DNA of 64,000 nucleotides, from positions 15,402-79,401 of the forward strand of contig UQZS01000003.1 in assembly GCA_900545625.1 (NCBI GenBank), written 5' to 3'. The stretch comes from an uncultured Oscillospiraceae bacterium (GTDB taxonomy: Bacteria > Bacillota > Clostridia > Oscillospirales > Acutalibacteraceae). Each line of letters begins with the position of its first letter. Positions within the stretch are counted from its first letter, which is position 1. Positions 7,565 through 16,841 of the stretch are shown in pieces. The notes below the pieces were generated by a model. That model did no database searches. It had not been told where the DNA came from and saw only the letters and a program-made list of their open reading frames with translations. Both the position numbers and the translations under genes were made by a program.

Positions 7565-8362
7565 ATGAAAATCGGATTCATCGGCGCAGGCAATATGGCA
7601 AGCGCCATCCTGCGCGGCATGGTGCGGTCAAAGCGCTTTGACCCGGCAGTACTCACGGCATTTGACACACAGGCACAAAAGGCGGCCGTGCTCGGGGAAG
7701 AACTCGGCATCGGCACATCACGAAGCGCCGGCGAGCTTGTCGAAACCTGCGACACAGTGGTTCTTGCCGTCAAGCCAAATGTTTTTCCCGTGCTTCTGCC
7801 GGAACTTCGCGAAGCGTTAAAGAGGCGTGACGCGCTGGTTATCTCCATTGCCGCAGGCAAGACGATCGACTACATCGAAGGTCTTTTGGGCTATGACGCG
7901 GCAGTGATCCGCATAATGCCCAACATCAATGCCACCGTCGGCGCCGCCATGAGCGCCTATTGCTGCAGCGCGCGCGTGACGGACGAGCAGCGTGCCCTTG
8001 CCGAAGCCATGTGCGGGTCGTTCGGCGAGGTCATGCCGCTTGCGGAAAGCATGTTCCCGCTGTTCGGGGTTCTCGCGGGCTGCGCGCCGGCATACAGCTA
8101 TATGTTCATCGATGCGCTCGCACGCGCAGGCGTGAAAAACGGCATGGCAAAGGCGGACGCACTGCACATCGCAGCACAGACGGTCTTGGGCAGCGCCAAA
8201 CAGATTCTGGAGAGCGGCACGCATCCGTGGGAGCTCATTGACCGTGTCTGTTCGCCGGGCGGTACGACCATAGAAGGCGTTGCCTCTTTGCAGGCGGACG
8301 CATTTGACGCGGCAATCTCGCGTGCTGTGGACGCGGCGCTGGAGAAAGACAGCCGCATTTAA
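7565..8362 (+). CDS. proC: Pyrroline-5-carboxylate reductase
   Basis: A 265-residue enzyme catalysing the last step of proline synthesis, NAD(P)H-dependent reduction of 1-pyrroline-5-carboxylate. The N-terminal Rossmann motif GFIGAGNMASAI is followed by VVLAVKPNV, the conserved IRIMPNINATVG segment (about 117-128) and the C-terminal dimer domain with SPGGTTIEGV (about 236-245). Length is normal for the family. The start follows mscL almost directly, and a strong terminator closes the unit at 8390-8431. Confidence 0.95.
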   Translation: MKIGFIGAGNMASAILRGMVRSKRFDPAVLTAFDTQAQKAAVLGEELGIGTSRSAGELVETCDTVVLAVKPNVFPVLLPELREALKRRDALVISIAAGKTIDYIEGLLGYDAAVIRIMPNINATVGAAMSAYCCSARVTDEQRALAEAMCGSFGEVMPLAESMFPLFGVLAGCAPAYSYMFIDALARAGVKNGMAKADALHIAAQTVLGSAKQILESGTHPWELIDRVCSPGGTTIEGVASLQADAFDAAISRAVDAALEKDSRI

Positions 8363-8389
8363 GCAGGGTTGACCGCACCCATCGCGGAA

Positions 8390-8431
8390 AAAGCGCAGGA
8401 TATTCCGTAAAGAATATCCTGCGCTTTCTTT
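8390..8431 (+). terminator. Terminator of mscL-proC
   Basis: A 16-bp perfect stem (AAAGCGCAGGATATTC and its complement) followed by CTTTT. Confidence 0.9.
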
Positions 8432-8464
8432 TACCTTTTAAACAGCCTGCCCGTAAAACGCGAA

Positions 8465-8493
8465 ACGCCGCGGACCACTATGGTCTGCGGCAT
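8465..8493 (-). terminator. Terminator of rpsT
   Basis: A 13-bp stem with one G-T pair and a 3-base loop, 23 bases after the rpsT stop on the minus strand; the T tail is poor but TTTT occurs a little further on. Confidence 0.65.
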
Positions 8494-8515
8494 TTATCCT
8501 GCAATGAAAGTCTTG

Positions 8516-8773
8516 TTACGCCTTGTTGAGCTTCGTAACGAGGGCGGACTTTTTGCGGGCGGCATTGTTCTTGTGCAGAAGCCCCTTCGCGGTCGCCTGG
8601 TCGATCTTTTTCACGGCGGCGGTCACGAGCGCCTCTTTGTCGGCAGCGCCGCTTTCGATCGCGACGTTCGCCTTTTTAATAGCGGTCTTGAGCGCAGAAT
8701 TCATAGACTTATTGCGCTGTGCACGCTTATTGTTCACGATCACGCGCTTTTTTGCGGACTTAATGTTCGGCAT
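8516..8773 (-). CDS. rpsT: 30S ribosomal protein S20
   Basis: An 85-residue basic protein that binds 16S rRNA early in 30S assembly. The N-terminus [11 protein letters not shown] and the lysine/alanine-rich three-helix composition are typical, and the length matches bacterial S20. ATG 8773 follows GGGAGG. It is monocistronic, with its own promoter and terminator, as is common for rpsT. It is convergent with proC and divergent from gpr. Confidence 0.97.
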   Translation of the reverse strand: MPNIKSAKKRVIVNNKRAQRNKSMNSALKTAIKKANVAIESGAADKEALVTAAVKKIDQATAKGLLHKNNAARKKSALVTKLNKA

Positions 8774-8804
8774 CGGTCACACCTCCCTTACAATAGCGGA
8801 CTAT

Positions 8805-8833
8805 ATATTACCATTCTTTTCGGAAAAAAGCAA
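8805..8833 (-). promoter_or_regulatory. Promoter of rpsT
   Basis: On the minus strand: TTGCTT, 17 bases, TAATAT. Confidence 0.55.
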
Positions 8834-8851
8834 GTTTTTTTTCAAATTCCC

Positions 8852-8881
8852 CGATAGTTTTTCAAAGATGCGCCCATACTA
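8852..8881 (+). promoter_or_regulatory. Sigma-G-type promoter of gpr
   Basis: A CATACTA -10 element (8875-8881) matches the forespore sigma-G consensus CATNNTA. An ATA-containing -35 (CGATA at 8852-8856) lies exactly 18 bases upstream, as expected. No sigma-A promoter is visible here. Late forespore expression of gpr is established in Bacillus. Confidence 0.6.
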
Positions 8882-8913
8882 AAAGACGTAATACGCTTTT
8901 AGGAGGCGTTTTT

Positions 8914-9783
8914 ATGCAGATACGTACGGATCTGGCGCTTGAACAGCGTGAGCTTATGACCGGAAAAGCTACAGACAATGTACTGGTGCGCAAGCGCAGA
9001 CTCGGCGCAGCGGAAATCACGGAGGTCGAAGTTTGCAATGCGGCGGGGGAAAAAGAACTCGGCAAGCCGCAGGGAAAATATATCACGGTAGAGATCCCGG
9101 AATTCGCACATGACAGTGAGCTTTTGGACGGGCGGCTTACCGCGATGACCGAAACGCTTTGCGCGCTTTTGCCGAAAGACGGCGCGGTGCTGGTGGCTGG
9201 GCTTGGGAACCCGGACATCACCCCCGACGCGCTCGGGCCGCGCACCGCGCGCGGGGTGTTCGCGACACGCCACATCGACAAGACCTTTGCGCAAAGTTTA
9301 GGCTTTTCAGAACTTCGTGAGGTCTGTGCCGTTTGTTTCGGGGTGCTCGGGCAAACGGGTATGGAGACCGCCGAAGCGCTGCGCGGAATGGTCGGTACCG
9401 TGCACCCTTGTGCCGTTATCACCGTGGATGCACTCGCCTCTCGCAGTCTGTCGCGCTTAGGGAAAACCGTACAGCTGACCGACACAGGCATCACGCCCGG
9501 TTCAGGGATCGGCAACAGCCGCGCGCGCATTGACCGAGAGACGCTGGGCGTACCTGTAATTGCCGTAGGTGTGCCGACTGTAGTGGACGCTGCCACACTC
9601 ATTCATGATTTTACCGACGGACACGCCCCGCACGAAGCATATGCAAAGGAAGCCGGTACTATGATGGTCACCCCGCGCGAGGTGGATACACTCGTGCGGC
9701 GCGCGTCGCGGTTTTTGTCGCTCGCCATTAACTGCGCGCTGCAGCCTGCGCTTGAGCCGGAGCTGCTGCTCAACATCGTATAA
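8914..9783 (+). CDS. gpr: GPR endopeptidase (germination/spore protease)
   Basis: A 289-residue protease that degrades small acid-soluble DNA-binding proteins at germination. The protein opens with QIRTDLALEQ, equivalent to the autoprocessing region of the Bacillus zymogen, so little or no N-terminal propeptide is encoded. Family signatures include VAGLGNPDITPDALGPR (about 91-107), VDALASRS, GITPGSGIGN and IPVIAVGVPTVVDA. It is shorter than the Bacillus enzyme (about 370 residues), lacking an insertion in the second half. TAGGAGGCG precedes ATG 8914. spoIIP follows at 73 bases, a common clostridial order. Confidence 0.95.
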   Translation: MQIRTDLALEQRELMTGKATDNVLVRKRRLGAAEITEVEVCNAAGEKELGKPQGKYITVEIPEFAHDSELLDGRLTAMTETLCALLPKDGAVLVAGLGNPDITPDALGPRTARGVFATRHIDKTFAQSLGFSELREVCAVCFGVLGQTGMETAEALRGMVGTVHPCAVITVDALASRSLSRLGKTVQLTDTGITPGSGIGNSRARIDRETLGVPVIAVGVPTVVDAATLIHDFTDGHAPHEAYAKEAGTMMVTPREVDTLVRRASRFLSLAINCALQPALEPELLLNIV

Positions 9784-9856
9784 GCCCTCCGCCGCTTCTA
9801 TTTCTTTTTTCGGACGCATATACTGCACCGAAAGGATAAAGCAAGAGGGACAGCCT

Positions 9857-11020
9857 ATGCCGCAAACGAACGTACAAAGAAGCCGCCGCAGAAAACCGAA
9901 CACCGAGGGGACTGCGCATCCAGCCGCCTTATTGTTACTTCTCGTCACTTTGACTGCCGCGACCTTCTATATGGGCACGCGGTTTGCCGCGCCCGTTTCG
10001 AAGGTCGCCATGTTCAGCGCCTCACTCGCTATGCCGCAGGGCACTGCCCAGACGATCCGCGAAGAACTGACGGCGGAAGAAACGACGGAACCTGCCACGC
10101 AAGCACCCGCCGAACCCTCCGCCGCCCCCGCCGCAGAGACCGTTTCGGAACCGGCGCTGACCGACACGCCCGAGGACATCCTTGCCATGATGGCGTCCGC
10201 CGAGGCCGCTTCCGCAAACGCCACGAAAAAGGGCACGATCGTCGAAAAGCAATACGGCGCGGGAAACGCGACGGACACCTGGGAAAATATTACAGTGCGC
10301 AACACGACCGCTTCGCACAGCATTGATATTGCCGCAAGCGTGGCAAAATCCGCTTCGCTTTCCATTGAAAATATTTCGGAGCCCTTAGTGCTCATCTTCC
10401 ACACGCACACCACAGAGTGCTATGAGCTTTTAGACCGCAACTGGTACGCGACCGACTACATCACGCGCATTGACGACCCGGCACGCAACATGGTGCGTGT
10501 GGGCGATGCGATCTGTGAACAACTGGAAGAGGCGGGGATCGGCGTGATCCACGATACCGAGATCCACGACGCGAAATACACGGGCGCATACGACCGCTCA
10601 CGCGAAAGCATAAAAGCGATTATGGCAGAGTACCCATCCATTCAGGTGGTCATTGACGTGCACCGCGATGCCATTCAGCAGCAGGATGGCACGCGCATCA
10701 AGCCGGTGGCCACGATCGACGGCAAAAAGTCGGCACAGATCATGATCATTGCCGGCTGCGAGGACGGCAAGGTGACGAATTTCCCAACCTGGGAACAGAA
10801 CCTGACCTTTGCACTGCAATTACAACAGACCGCCGAAACCAAATATCCCGGTCTGATGCGCCCGATCTTATTCTCCGCACGCAAATACAACATGGACATC
10901 ACGCCCTGCTCGGTGCTGTTGGAAATGGGCAGCGATTCGAACACACTGGAGGAAGCGGTGTATGCAGGCAGACTCATCGGCACGGCGCTCGCGGAACTGT
11001 TGCTGCGTTACGCGCCGTAA
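9857..11020 (+). CDS. spoIIP: Stage II sporulation protein P (peptidoglycan amidase/endopeptidase)
   Basis: A 387-residue engulfment enzyme acting with SpoIID and SpoIIM to remodel septal peptidoglycan. A basic N-terminal segment and one transmembrane helix (about 22-40) are followed by an Ala/Pro/Thr-rich linker (about 60-115). The catalytic domain has the conserved IFHTHTTECY (about 180) and VIDVHRDA (about 268) motifs, plus LLEMGSDSNTLEEA near the end. ATG 9857 follows GAGGGACA. The in-frame stretch upstream overlaps the end of gpr and lacks a ribosome site. Confidence 0.93.
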   Translation: MPQTNVQRSRRRKPNTEGTAHPAALLLLLVTLTAATFYMGTRFAAPVSKVAMFSASLAMPQGTAQTIREELTAEETTEPATQAPAEPSAAPAAETVSEPALTDTPEDILAMMASAEAASANATKKGTIVEKQYGAGNATDTWENITVRNTTASHSIDIAASVAKSASLSIENISEPLVLIFHTHTTECYELLDRNWYATDYITRIDDPARNMVRVGDAICEQLEEAGIGVIHDTEIHDAKYTGAYDRSRESIKAIMAEYPSIQVVIDVHRDAIQQQDGTRIKPVATIDGKKSAQIMIIAGCEDGKVTNFPTWEQNLTFALQLQQTAETKYPGLMRPILFSARKYNMDITPCSVLLEMGSDSNTLEEAVYAGRLIGTALAELLLRYAP

Positions 11021-11040
11021 TTCTATAAGGAAGTGTAAAA

Positions 11041-11241
11041 ATGAAACGAAAAAGCGTGCTTTCGCGATATTTAATGGTGTTGAGCGTTCTGCTTTTGGCA
11101 TTTGGGCTGGTATTTGGTCTTGCACGCGCGCAGGAAAATTCCCAAAGGATGCGCACGGGCGGTGAACCGGAAGTCGTAGATGCGCAGGATGTGCGCGAAT
11201 TTGCAGAGCGGGCGATCGAAGAACTGCGCGAAATGCTATGA
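11041..11241 (+). CDS. Small single-pass membrane protein downstream of spoIIP
   Basis: A 66-residue protein with a basic N-terminus, one helix (about 10-28) ending in an Ala-rich signal-like junction, and a short acidic outer tail rich in Glu and Arg. AAGGAAGTG lies upstream of ATG 11041, 20 bases after spoIIP, so cotranscription is likely. I do not recognise a family. By context it may act at the forespore membrane, but nothing in the sequence proves this. Confidence 0.6.
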   Translation: MKRKSVLSRYLMVLSVLLLAFGLVFGLARAQENSQRMRTGGEPEVVDAQDVREFAERAIEELREML

Positions 11242-11273
11242 AACCCGCCGGGGCTTTTACCTCGGTGGGTTTC
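11240..11273. terminator. Imperfect terminator hairpin between convergent genes
   Basis: GAAACCC...GGGTTTC arms enclose a GC-rich partly paired middle; it overlaps the stop of the 66-residue gene and lies before the end of hemW. Confidence 0.5.
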
Positions 11274-11311
11274 AATGTTACAGATGTAAAATTTTCAGAT
11301 CGTGCATATAC

Positions 11312-12418
11312 TCAAAAATCCAGCAACTCTGCAAGAACGGCGTTGGAAACGAGAAAGCCCGTGCGCGTCAGGCGGATCCCACTTTCATCCGCCAGCAGCA
11401 GCCCATGTGCGGCAAGCGGTGCGGCGCGCGAACGCATTTCCTGCGGGATACCGTGTCCGAAGCGGGTTTGCACCTTTTTTTCGGAAAGCCCCTCGCAAAG
11501 CCGCAGCGCAAGCATGGCGTATTCCGTAAAATCCCCGCCTGTGCCGTCGGGCACGGGCGGTTTGCCGTCTAAGAAGCCCCGCAGGTCGCGCGGGTAATAA
11601 AACCGTTTGCCGTCTAAAAACGAATGGGCGGCGGGGCCCAGTCCCAAGTATTCTTCACAGTGCCAATATTTCAGATTATGGCGGCTTTCAAAACCCGGGC
11701 GCGCGAAATTCGAGATCTCATACTGCAAAATGCCGTTTTGCGTAAGCGTTTCACACAGCTGCAAATACAAGTCCGCCGTTTGGTCGTCGTCGGGAAGCGC
11801 GAGCGCATCACGGCGTTTTTCAAAAGGCGTGCCCGCTTCGATCTTCAAAATATAGGCGCTCACATGCGGCACGCCGAGGGACAGGCAGAAATCCAGTGTT
11901 TCGGCGAGTGTTTGCGCGGTTTGGCGCGGGATACCGAGCATCACATCCAGTGAAATGTTTGCAATGCCCGCCCTTTGCGCCGAGAGCACCGCTGCGCGCA
12001 CCCCGTCCGCATCCGAAAGTCTCCCCAAAGCACGGCGTTCGCTGTCCACGGCGGACTGCAAGCCAATGGAAACGCGGTTCACGCCCGCTTCGGCGAGGAC
12101 TGCGAAGAAATCCGGCGAAAGCCCATACGGGTTGCATTCCACGGTGATCTCCGCGCCGTCGGTCAAAAAGTCCGCTTTTGTTTGACCTACAAGAGTTTTC
12201 AGGCGTTCCGCACCCAGCACGGACGGTGTTCCGCCGCCGATATAAAGGGTATCTGCTTTACATTGTAAGGTTTCGGCGCTTTCCGAGATTTTCAGACGCA
12301 AAGCGCACATATAGGCATCCATTTCCCCATCATTCCCGCGCATCGAATAAAAATCGCAGTACGGACATTTGGAACGGCAAAAGGGAATGTGCAGATAAAG
12401 CCCAATCGGTACATTCAT
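11312..12418 (-). CDS. hemW: Radical SAM heme chaperone HemW
   Basis: A 368-residue protein of the HemN-like group. The radical SAM motif is PFCRSKCPYCDF (about residues 12-23), with C-x3-C-x2-C and the extra cysteine position typical of HemW. It is followed by YIGGGTPS, ITVECNP and RVSIGLQS, and the HNLKYW motif (about 240) that separates HemW from true coproporphyrinogen oxidases. Family knowledge assigns heme trafficking rather than decarboxylation. It starts at ATG 12418, overlapping the stop of the upstream deacylase gene by 4 bases, and ends a minus-strand operon with lepA. Confidence 0.9.
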   Translation of the reverse strand: MNVPIGLYLHIPFCRSKCPYCDFYSMRGNDGEMDAYMCALRLKISESAETLQCKADTLYIGGGTPSVLGAERLKTLVGQTKADFLTDGAEITVECNPYGLSPDFFAVLAEAGVNRVSIGLQSAVDSERRALGRLSDADGVRAAVLSAQRAGIANISLDVMLGIPRQTAQTLAETLDFCLSLGVPHVSAYILKIEAGTPFEKRRDALALPDDDQTADLYLQLCETLTQNGILQYEISNFARPGFESRHNLKYWHCEEYLGLGPAAHSFLDGKRFYYPRDLRGFLDGKPPVPDGTGGDFTEYAMLALRLCEGLSEKKVQTRFGHGIPQEMRSRAAPLAAHGLLLADESGIRLTRTGFLVSNAVLAELLDF

Positions 12419-12903
12419 ACCTGAATAAACCGTATCGTATGCCCTGTGCTTTCAATGTAGCGCAGGACATCGGCAAACGAGAGGAATATCGTCGCGGTGT
12501 TATCGTTCGGATGAAAGCCCAGCCGCGGTGCGTCTTGCAGATCCCGGTCAAAATACACCTCGACCGCACCCGCCGTGTCGTTGATCAGCCCGAGCGGCGA
12601 CACCGAGCCTTTTTTCACATCCAGATACTTTTCCAGCCGCTCGTCGGAGGCAAAGCTCAGCTTGGAGGATTCGACCTCTGCTTGTATGAGCCGCAGGTCG
12701 GCATGCTTGCTTCCCTTTAAGACCACGAGCATATGCCGCTTACCTTTATAATCACGCAAAAACAGGTTTTTGCAGATCTCATCATCGGGGTTAAAGCCGA
12801 GCGCGTTGTATTCCTCCATCGTAAATGCGGGCGCGTGCTCGACCAATTCATAGGAAATGCCGAGCGCCTGCAAGTTTTCAAAAATATTTTCTCTGCTATT
12901 CAT
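12415..12903 (-). CDS. YbaK/ProX-type aminoacyl-tRNA deacylase
   Basis: A 162-residue trans-editing enzyme of the INS/YbaK superfamily, most like the ProX/PrdX group that hydrolyses Ala-tRNA(Pro). Visible features are the N-terminal [10 protein letters not shown] segment, [19 protein letters not shown] with the conserved lysines (about 44-63), and [11 protein letters not shown] (about 98-108) near the catalytic glycine loop. It overlaps the end of lepA by 8 bases and hemW by 4, so all three are translated from one message. The exact tRNA specificity is inferred from family resemblance only. Confidence 0.85.
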   Translation of the reverse strand: MNSRENIFENLQALGISYELVEHAPAFTMEEYNALGFNPDDEICKNLFLRDYKGKRHMLVVLKGSKHADLRLIQAEVESSKLSFASDERLEKYLDVKKGSVSPLGLINDTAGAVEVYFDRDLQDAPRLGFHPNDNTATIFLSFADVLRYIESTGHTIRFIQV

Positions 12904-14701
12904 CTAACTTCAGCACCGCCATGAACGCCTCCTGCGGGACTTCGACTGTCCCGAAGCGGCGCATGCGCTTTTTTCCTTCCTTCTGTTTTTCCAACAGCTT
13001 CTTCTTGCGCGTGATGTCGCCGCCGTAGCACTTGGCAAGCACGTCCTTGCGCATCGCCTTGACCGTCTCGCGCGCGATCACCTTGCCGCCGATGGCAATT
13101 TGTATGGGGATCTCAAACATCTGGCGCGGAATGTGCTCCTTAAGCTTTTCGGCGATCTTGCGGGCGCGCGCATAGGCTTTGTCGGCATGGATGATAAACG
13201 AGAGCGCGTCTACGGCATCACCGTTTAAAAGCACATCCAGCTTCACGAGCTGCGATCGGGCATAGCCCTGGATCTCATAGTCGAACGACGCATAGCCGCG
13301 CGTGCGGGATTTGAGCGCGTCGAAAAAGTCGTAAATGATCTCATTAAGCGGCAACAGATATTTGATGTCTACGCGATCCTCGGCAAGATAGGTCATTTCC
13401 TTATAGGTGCCGCGGCGGTCCTGGCAAAGGTCCATGATCTGCCCGACGTATTCGGGCGGGGAAAAGATGTGTGCTTCGACGATGGGTTCCTCGGCATAGT
13501 CGATCGTGGCGGGGTCGGGATAGTTGCAGGGGTTGTCGATCTCGACGACGGATTTGTCGGTCAGGTGGATCTTATACACGACGCTCGGGATCGTCGTGAC
13601 AAGATCGAGATCATATTCGCGCTCGAGGCGCTCCTGTATGATCTCAAGGTGCAAAAGCCCCAAAAAGCCGCAGCGGAAGCCGAAGCCCAGCGCGCCGGAG
13701 GTCTCCGGCTCAAAGGAGAGCGCCGCATCATTTAGGCGCAGCTTTTCGAGCGCCTCGCGTAAATTTTCGTAGTCTGCGCCGTCCGCCGGATACACCCCGC
13801 AGAACACCATTGGATTGACCTTGCGATAACCGGGCAGCGGCTCTTTGGCGGGTGCAGAGGCGAGCGTCACCGTATCGCCCACGCGCGCGTCGGACACGGT
13901 TTTGATCGAAGCTGTGATATAGCCGACCTCGCCGGAGGAAAGCCCGTCGGTCGGTTCCATGCGCGTGGCGCGCATATAGCCCGTTTCCACCACGGTAAAT
14001 TCCGCGCCCGTCGCCATCATGCGCATGGTATCGCCGGGATGGATGGCGCCGTCCATGACGCGGACATAGACGATCACACCGCGGTAGCTGTCATAGACCG
14101 AATCAAAGATCAGCGCGCGCAGCGGTGCGTCATCGTGATTTTCGGGGGCAGGCACGAGCTTGACGATTTCTTCAAGCACCTGCTCGACATTCTCGCCCGT
14201 TTTGGCGGAGACACGCGGCGCGTCCATGCAGGGGATACCGATAACGTCCTCGACCTCCTTGGCAACGCGCTCCGGGTCGGCGGCGGGCAGGTCGATCTTA
14301 TTGATGACGGGGACGATCTCCAAATCGTGGTCGAGCGCAAGGTAGGTGTTCGCAAGCGTCTGCGCCTCGATGCCCTGCGACGCGTCCACGATGAGCACCG
14401 CGCCCTCGCAGGCGGCGAGCGACCGCGAGACCTCGTAATTGAAGTCCACGTGGCCGGGCGTGTCAATGAGGTTGAGCGCATATGTAGCCCCATCCTTCGC
14501 CTTGTAATCGAGCCGCACGGCATGTGCTTTGATGGTGATGCCGCGCTCGCGCTCCAAGTCCATGTTGTCTAAAAGCTGCTCCTCCATATCGCGCTTCTGG
14601 ACGGAATCGGTCAGCTCCAGAAGACGGTCTGCAAGCGTGCTTTTGCCGTGGTCGATATGCGCCACGATGGAAAAATTACGGATGTACTCTTTTTTCTGCA
14701 T
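12896..14701 (-). CDS. lepA: Elongation factor 4 (LepA), ribosomal back-translocase
   Basis: A 601-residue translational GTPase of normal length. G-domain motifs are AHIDHGKST (G1), the RGITIK switch, DTPGHVDF (G3), NKIDLP (G4) and SAKTG (G5). These are followed by EF-G-like domains II, III and V, and the LepA-specific C-terminal domain ending [16 protein letters not shown]. It acts on stalled or mistranslocated ribosomes. ATG 14701 is preceded by GAGGTAA. It heads or continues an operon with the DUF3592 gene 23 bases upstream. Confidence 0.97.
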   Translation of the reverse strand: MQKKEYIRNFSIVAHIDHGKSTLADRLLELTDSVQKRDMEEQLLDNMDLERERGITIKAHAVRLDYKAKDGATYALNLIDTPGHVDFNYEVSRSLAACEGAVLIVDASQGIEAQTLANTYLALDHDLEIVPVINKIDLPAADPERVAKEVEDVIGIPCMDAPRVSAKTGENVEQVLEEIVKLVPAPENHDDAPLRALIFDSVYDSYRGVIVYVRVMDGAIHPGDTMRMMATGAEFTVVETGYMRATRMEPTDGLSSGEVGYITASIKTVSDARVGDTVTLASAPAKEPLPGYRKVNPMVFCGVYPADGADYENLREALEKLRLNDAALSFEPETSGALGFGFRCGFLGLLHLEIIQERLEREYDLDLVTTIPSVVYKIHLTDKSVVEIDNPCNYPDPATIDYAEEPIVEAHIFSPPEYVGQIMDLCQDRRGTYKEMTYLAEDRVDIKYLLPLNEIIYDFFDALKSRTRGYASFDYEIQGYARSQLVKLDVLLNGDAVDALSFIIHADKAYARARKIAEKLKEHIPRQMFEIPIQIAIGGKVIARETVKAMRKDVLAKCYGGDITRKKKLLEKQKEGKKRMRRFGTVEVPQEAFMAVLKLDE

Positions 14702-14724
14702 GGATTACCTCGTAGATTGGGATA

Positions 14725-15501
14725 TTAACGATCTGAATTTGCGTTTTCGTCTTTCTTGTTTTGTTCGTTCGGCTCGGCACCCTGCTTTTGCTTGTGCCGA
14801 AGCGGTAAGCTTCTGTAAAGCAGAAGCAAGCCCGCCGCGATCATCAGAAGCGGGATGAGAAGCGCAAAGTGGAACGACGCCGCATAATAGCGCACGATAC
14901 CCGCCGGCGAATAAGAATTGGAGATCATGGCAAGCGCGCCGTAGCTGATGCCGATCAGGAATAGCCCGATCACAATACCGACCAAATCGACCGCCGCCCA
15001 TTTGGAGGGCGCGCGCCGGGCAGCCGGTTTGGCGCTTTTTTCCTTCTTTCGTTTCGGCAAAAACGGCAGGAAAAACGGAAGCGAGCAAAACATGAAAAAC
15101 AGCCCAATGAAAATCAGATGATTTTCGGATTGATTCGGCCCGCCGATCACGGATTCGGCGGGATTGTCCGGATCATAAAGGATCGCCGTTTCACTGCCGC
15201 GCGACGGTACAAAGGAAGTGCTGTAAGACGTAACGAGCGTATACGCCTGCCCATCCACAGTATATCGGTAGACAAGCCTGTATGTATCCGCCGTTTCGGT
15301 TCTCCGCTGCGAATCGTAACCGCCTGCTTCCTGCAGCGTGTAATCGATCAGATAGCCGGTCACTTCGCGATAGCCGCGCGTGCTGTTTGCGACCGCGTTG
15401 CGAATGCCGAGCGAAAACAGCACCAGCCCTACCAGCAGGCAAAGGATCGGCAAAATCAAGAAAGCGAGCATTCCCCTATTGTTATCCTTTGTACTGCGCA
15501 A
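14725..15501 (-). CDS. DUF3592 domain membrane protein
   Basis: A 258-residue protein of unknown function. One helix lies at about 11-32, then an extracytoplasmic beta-rich domain with the DUF3592 pattern (a YREVTGYLIDY start, internal VYRYTVDGQAY and a final YDPDNPAES), then a helix near 120-140, a basic loop with RKKEKSAK, and two more helices. The tail is Asn/Glu/Lys-rich. The start is TTG 15501 with GGGGAA about 6 bases upstream. It precedes lepA in the same direction; a functional link is not evident. Confidence 0.75.
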   Translation of the reverse strand: MRSTKDNNRGMLAFLILPILCLLVGLVLFSLGIRNAVANSTRGYREVTGYLIDYTLQEAGGYDSQRRTETADTYRLVYRYTVDGQAYTLVTSYSTSFVPSRGSETAILYDPDNPAESVIGGPNQSENHLIFIGLFFMFCSLPFFLPFLPKRKKEKSAKPAARRAPSKWAAVDLVGIVIGLFLIGISYGALAMISNSYSPAGIVRYYAASFHFALLIPLLMIAAGLLLLYRSLPLRHKQKQGAEPNEQNKKDENANSDR

Positions 15502-15541
15502 GGCTATTCCCCTTTCGAACTTACCGAATCTTGATTTTTAC

Positions 15542-16423
15542 TCACACCGCCGTGCGGCTCTTGAACCCTTCGCCGAGGATGTCGGAAATCTCGGATATCA
15601 CGATAAACGCGCTCTCGTCGATCTCGCGTATTGCTTTCGTAAGTCTTGCCGCGTCGCCCGCGCGCACGGCGCAGAACAGCATTTGGCGCTTTGCCCCCGT
15701 GTAGCCGCCGCGCACATCCAGCACGCTCACACCGCGGTCGAGCGTTTCGACGATCGCGCGCACGGCATGCTCCCCTTTATCGGTCACGATAAACAACAGC
15801 TTATCGTGCGAAAGCCCCGTCTGCGTAAGATCCACCGCCTGTGCGCTGACATAAATGACCACAAGCGAATACAGCACCGTTTCAAGGCTCCGATACACGG
15901 CAAAGGACAAAAGCACGACGGCGAGATCCAAAAGCAGGATCACGCGCCCCATGGACATGTGCGGCCGCCGCCTTTGCAGGAGCTTCGAGAGGATGTCCGT
16001 GCCGCCCGTCGTCGCCCCGCGCAGGAACACAAGGCCGAGCCCCGCGCCGCTCAAAATGCCGCCGAACAGCGAAGAAAGCAAGCGGTCACCCGCATACACG
16101 GGCAAAAACAGCGCGGTCACATCGATGAGTACGGAGGAAAAGAAGGTGGCAATAACCGTCCGTATGATAAAAGAAAAGCCGAATTTGAAATACGCGATTA
16201 GAAACAGCGGCACGTTCAGCAGGAACACCACCGTGCCGATGGGCGTGCCAAGCAGGTGGTTGAGCACTGTGGCGACACCCGTAAAACCGCCGAGCAGGAT
16301 TTCATTCGGCGCCAAAAACACATTGACCGCCGCTGCATACAAAAAGGCGCCGGCAAAATACAGCAGCAAGTCTGCCGCCGTTTTGCGTGCCGTGTGCCTA
16401 TTTCGTTTCGCCTTTTTGTGCAC
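15542..16423 (-). CDS. YitT family membrane protein (DUF161 plus DUF2179)
   Basis: A 293-residue protein with five or six hydrophobic helices in the first 190 residues, including the family segments NVFLAPNEILLGGFTGVA and LRGATTGGTDILSKLL. A soluble DUF2179 domain follows (about 200-285, with DRGVSVLDVRGGYTG and ISEISDILGEGF). Members occur widely in Firmicutes; transport or envelope roles have been proposed but not settled. GTG 16423 is chosen because GGCGGAG precedes it and it falls inside the last codons of mrnC, a translational-coupling arrangement. A longer frame to 16480 lacks a ribosome site. Confidence 0.85.
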   Translation of the reverse strand: MHKKAKRNRHTARKTAADLLLYFAGAFLYAAAVNVFLAPNEILLGGFTGVATVLNHLLGTPIGTVVFLLNVPLFLIAYFKFGFSFIIRTVIATFFSSVLIDVTALFLPVYAGDRLLSSLFGGILSGAGLGLVFLRGATTGGTDILSKLLQRRRPHMSMGRVILLLDLAVVLLSFAVYRSLETVLYSLVVIYVSAQAVDLTQTGLSHDKLLFIVTDKGEHAVRAIVETLDRGVSVLDVRGGYTGAKRQMLFCAVRAGDAARLTKAIREIDESAFIVISEISDILGEGFKSRTAV

Positions 16424-16808
16424 CGTTCTCCGCCCCGTCCTGCCAGATCTTATCGAACAGCGCGCGAAGGCGGGTCTCATCTTTGTTCAGGTAAAGCCAG
16501 CCGAACAATGCTTCTAAGCCCGTGGCGCTGTGATAGTCACCCTCCGACTGGTGTTTCGGGGTATGCCCCGGGTGCGCGTTGCGCCCGCGTTTGTAAACGG
16601 CAAGCTCCGTTTCGGTAAGCTCGGGCAGCAGATTTTTTACAGCCCTTGCCTGCGCCGCGGCGTTGACAAGTCCCGTCGAAAGGGTATGTAACTGACCGGC
16701 AGGGCGGTTTGCCTGTAAAAGCAGGCGCTCCCGGACAAGCAGCCCGTATACCGCGTCGCCTAAGAAAGCAAGCGCAAGGGGGCTGTACATATTGGTATTG
16801 TTCTCCAT
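16398..16808 (-). CDS. mrnC: Mini-ribonuclease III
   Basis: A 136-residue dimeric RNase III-like nuclease without a dsRNA-binding domain. It matures 23S rRNA precursor ends in Firmicutes. The catalytic-core patterns are seen in LAFLGDAVYGLLVRE (about 12-26, acidic residue D18) and GLEALFGWLYL (about 96-106), with the intervening NAHPGHTPKHQSEGDY loop. Length is typical. It lies between obgE and the YitT gene, all on the minus strand. Confidence 0.93.
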   Translation of the reverse strand: MENNTNMYSPLALAFLGDAVYGLLVRERLLLQANRPAGQLHTLSTGLVNAAAQARAVKNLLPELTETELAVYKRGRNAHPGHTPKHQSEGDYHSATGLEALFGWLYLNKDETRLRALFDKIWQDGAENGAQKGETK

Positions 16809-16841
16809 GGTTCCCCCGTTTATCCGTTTTGTGCCGTCGAA

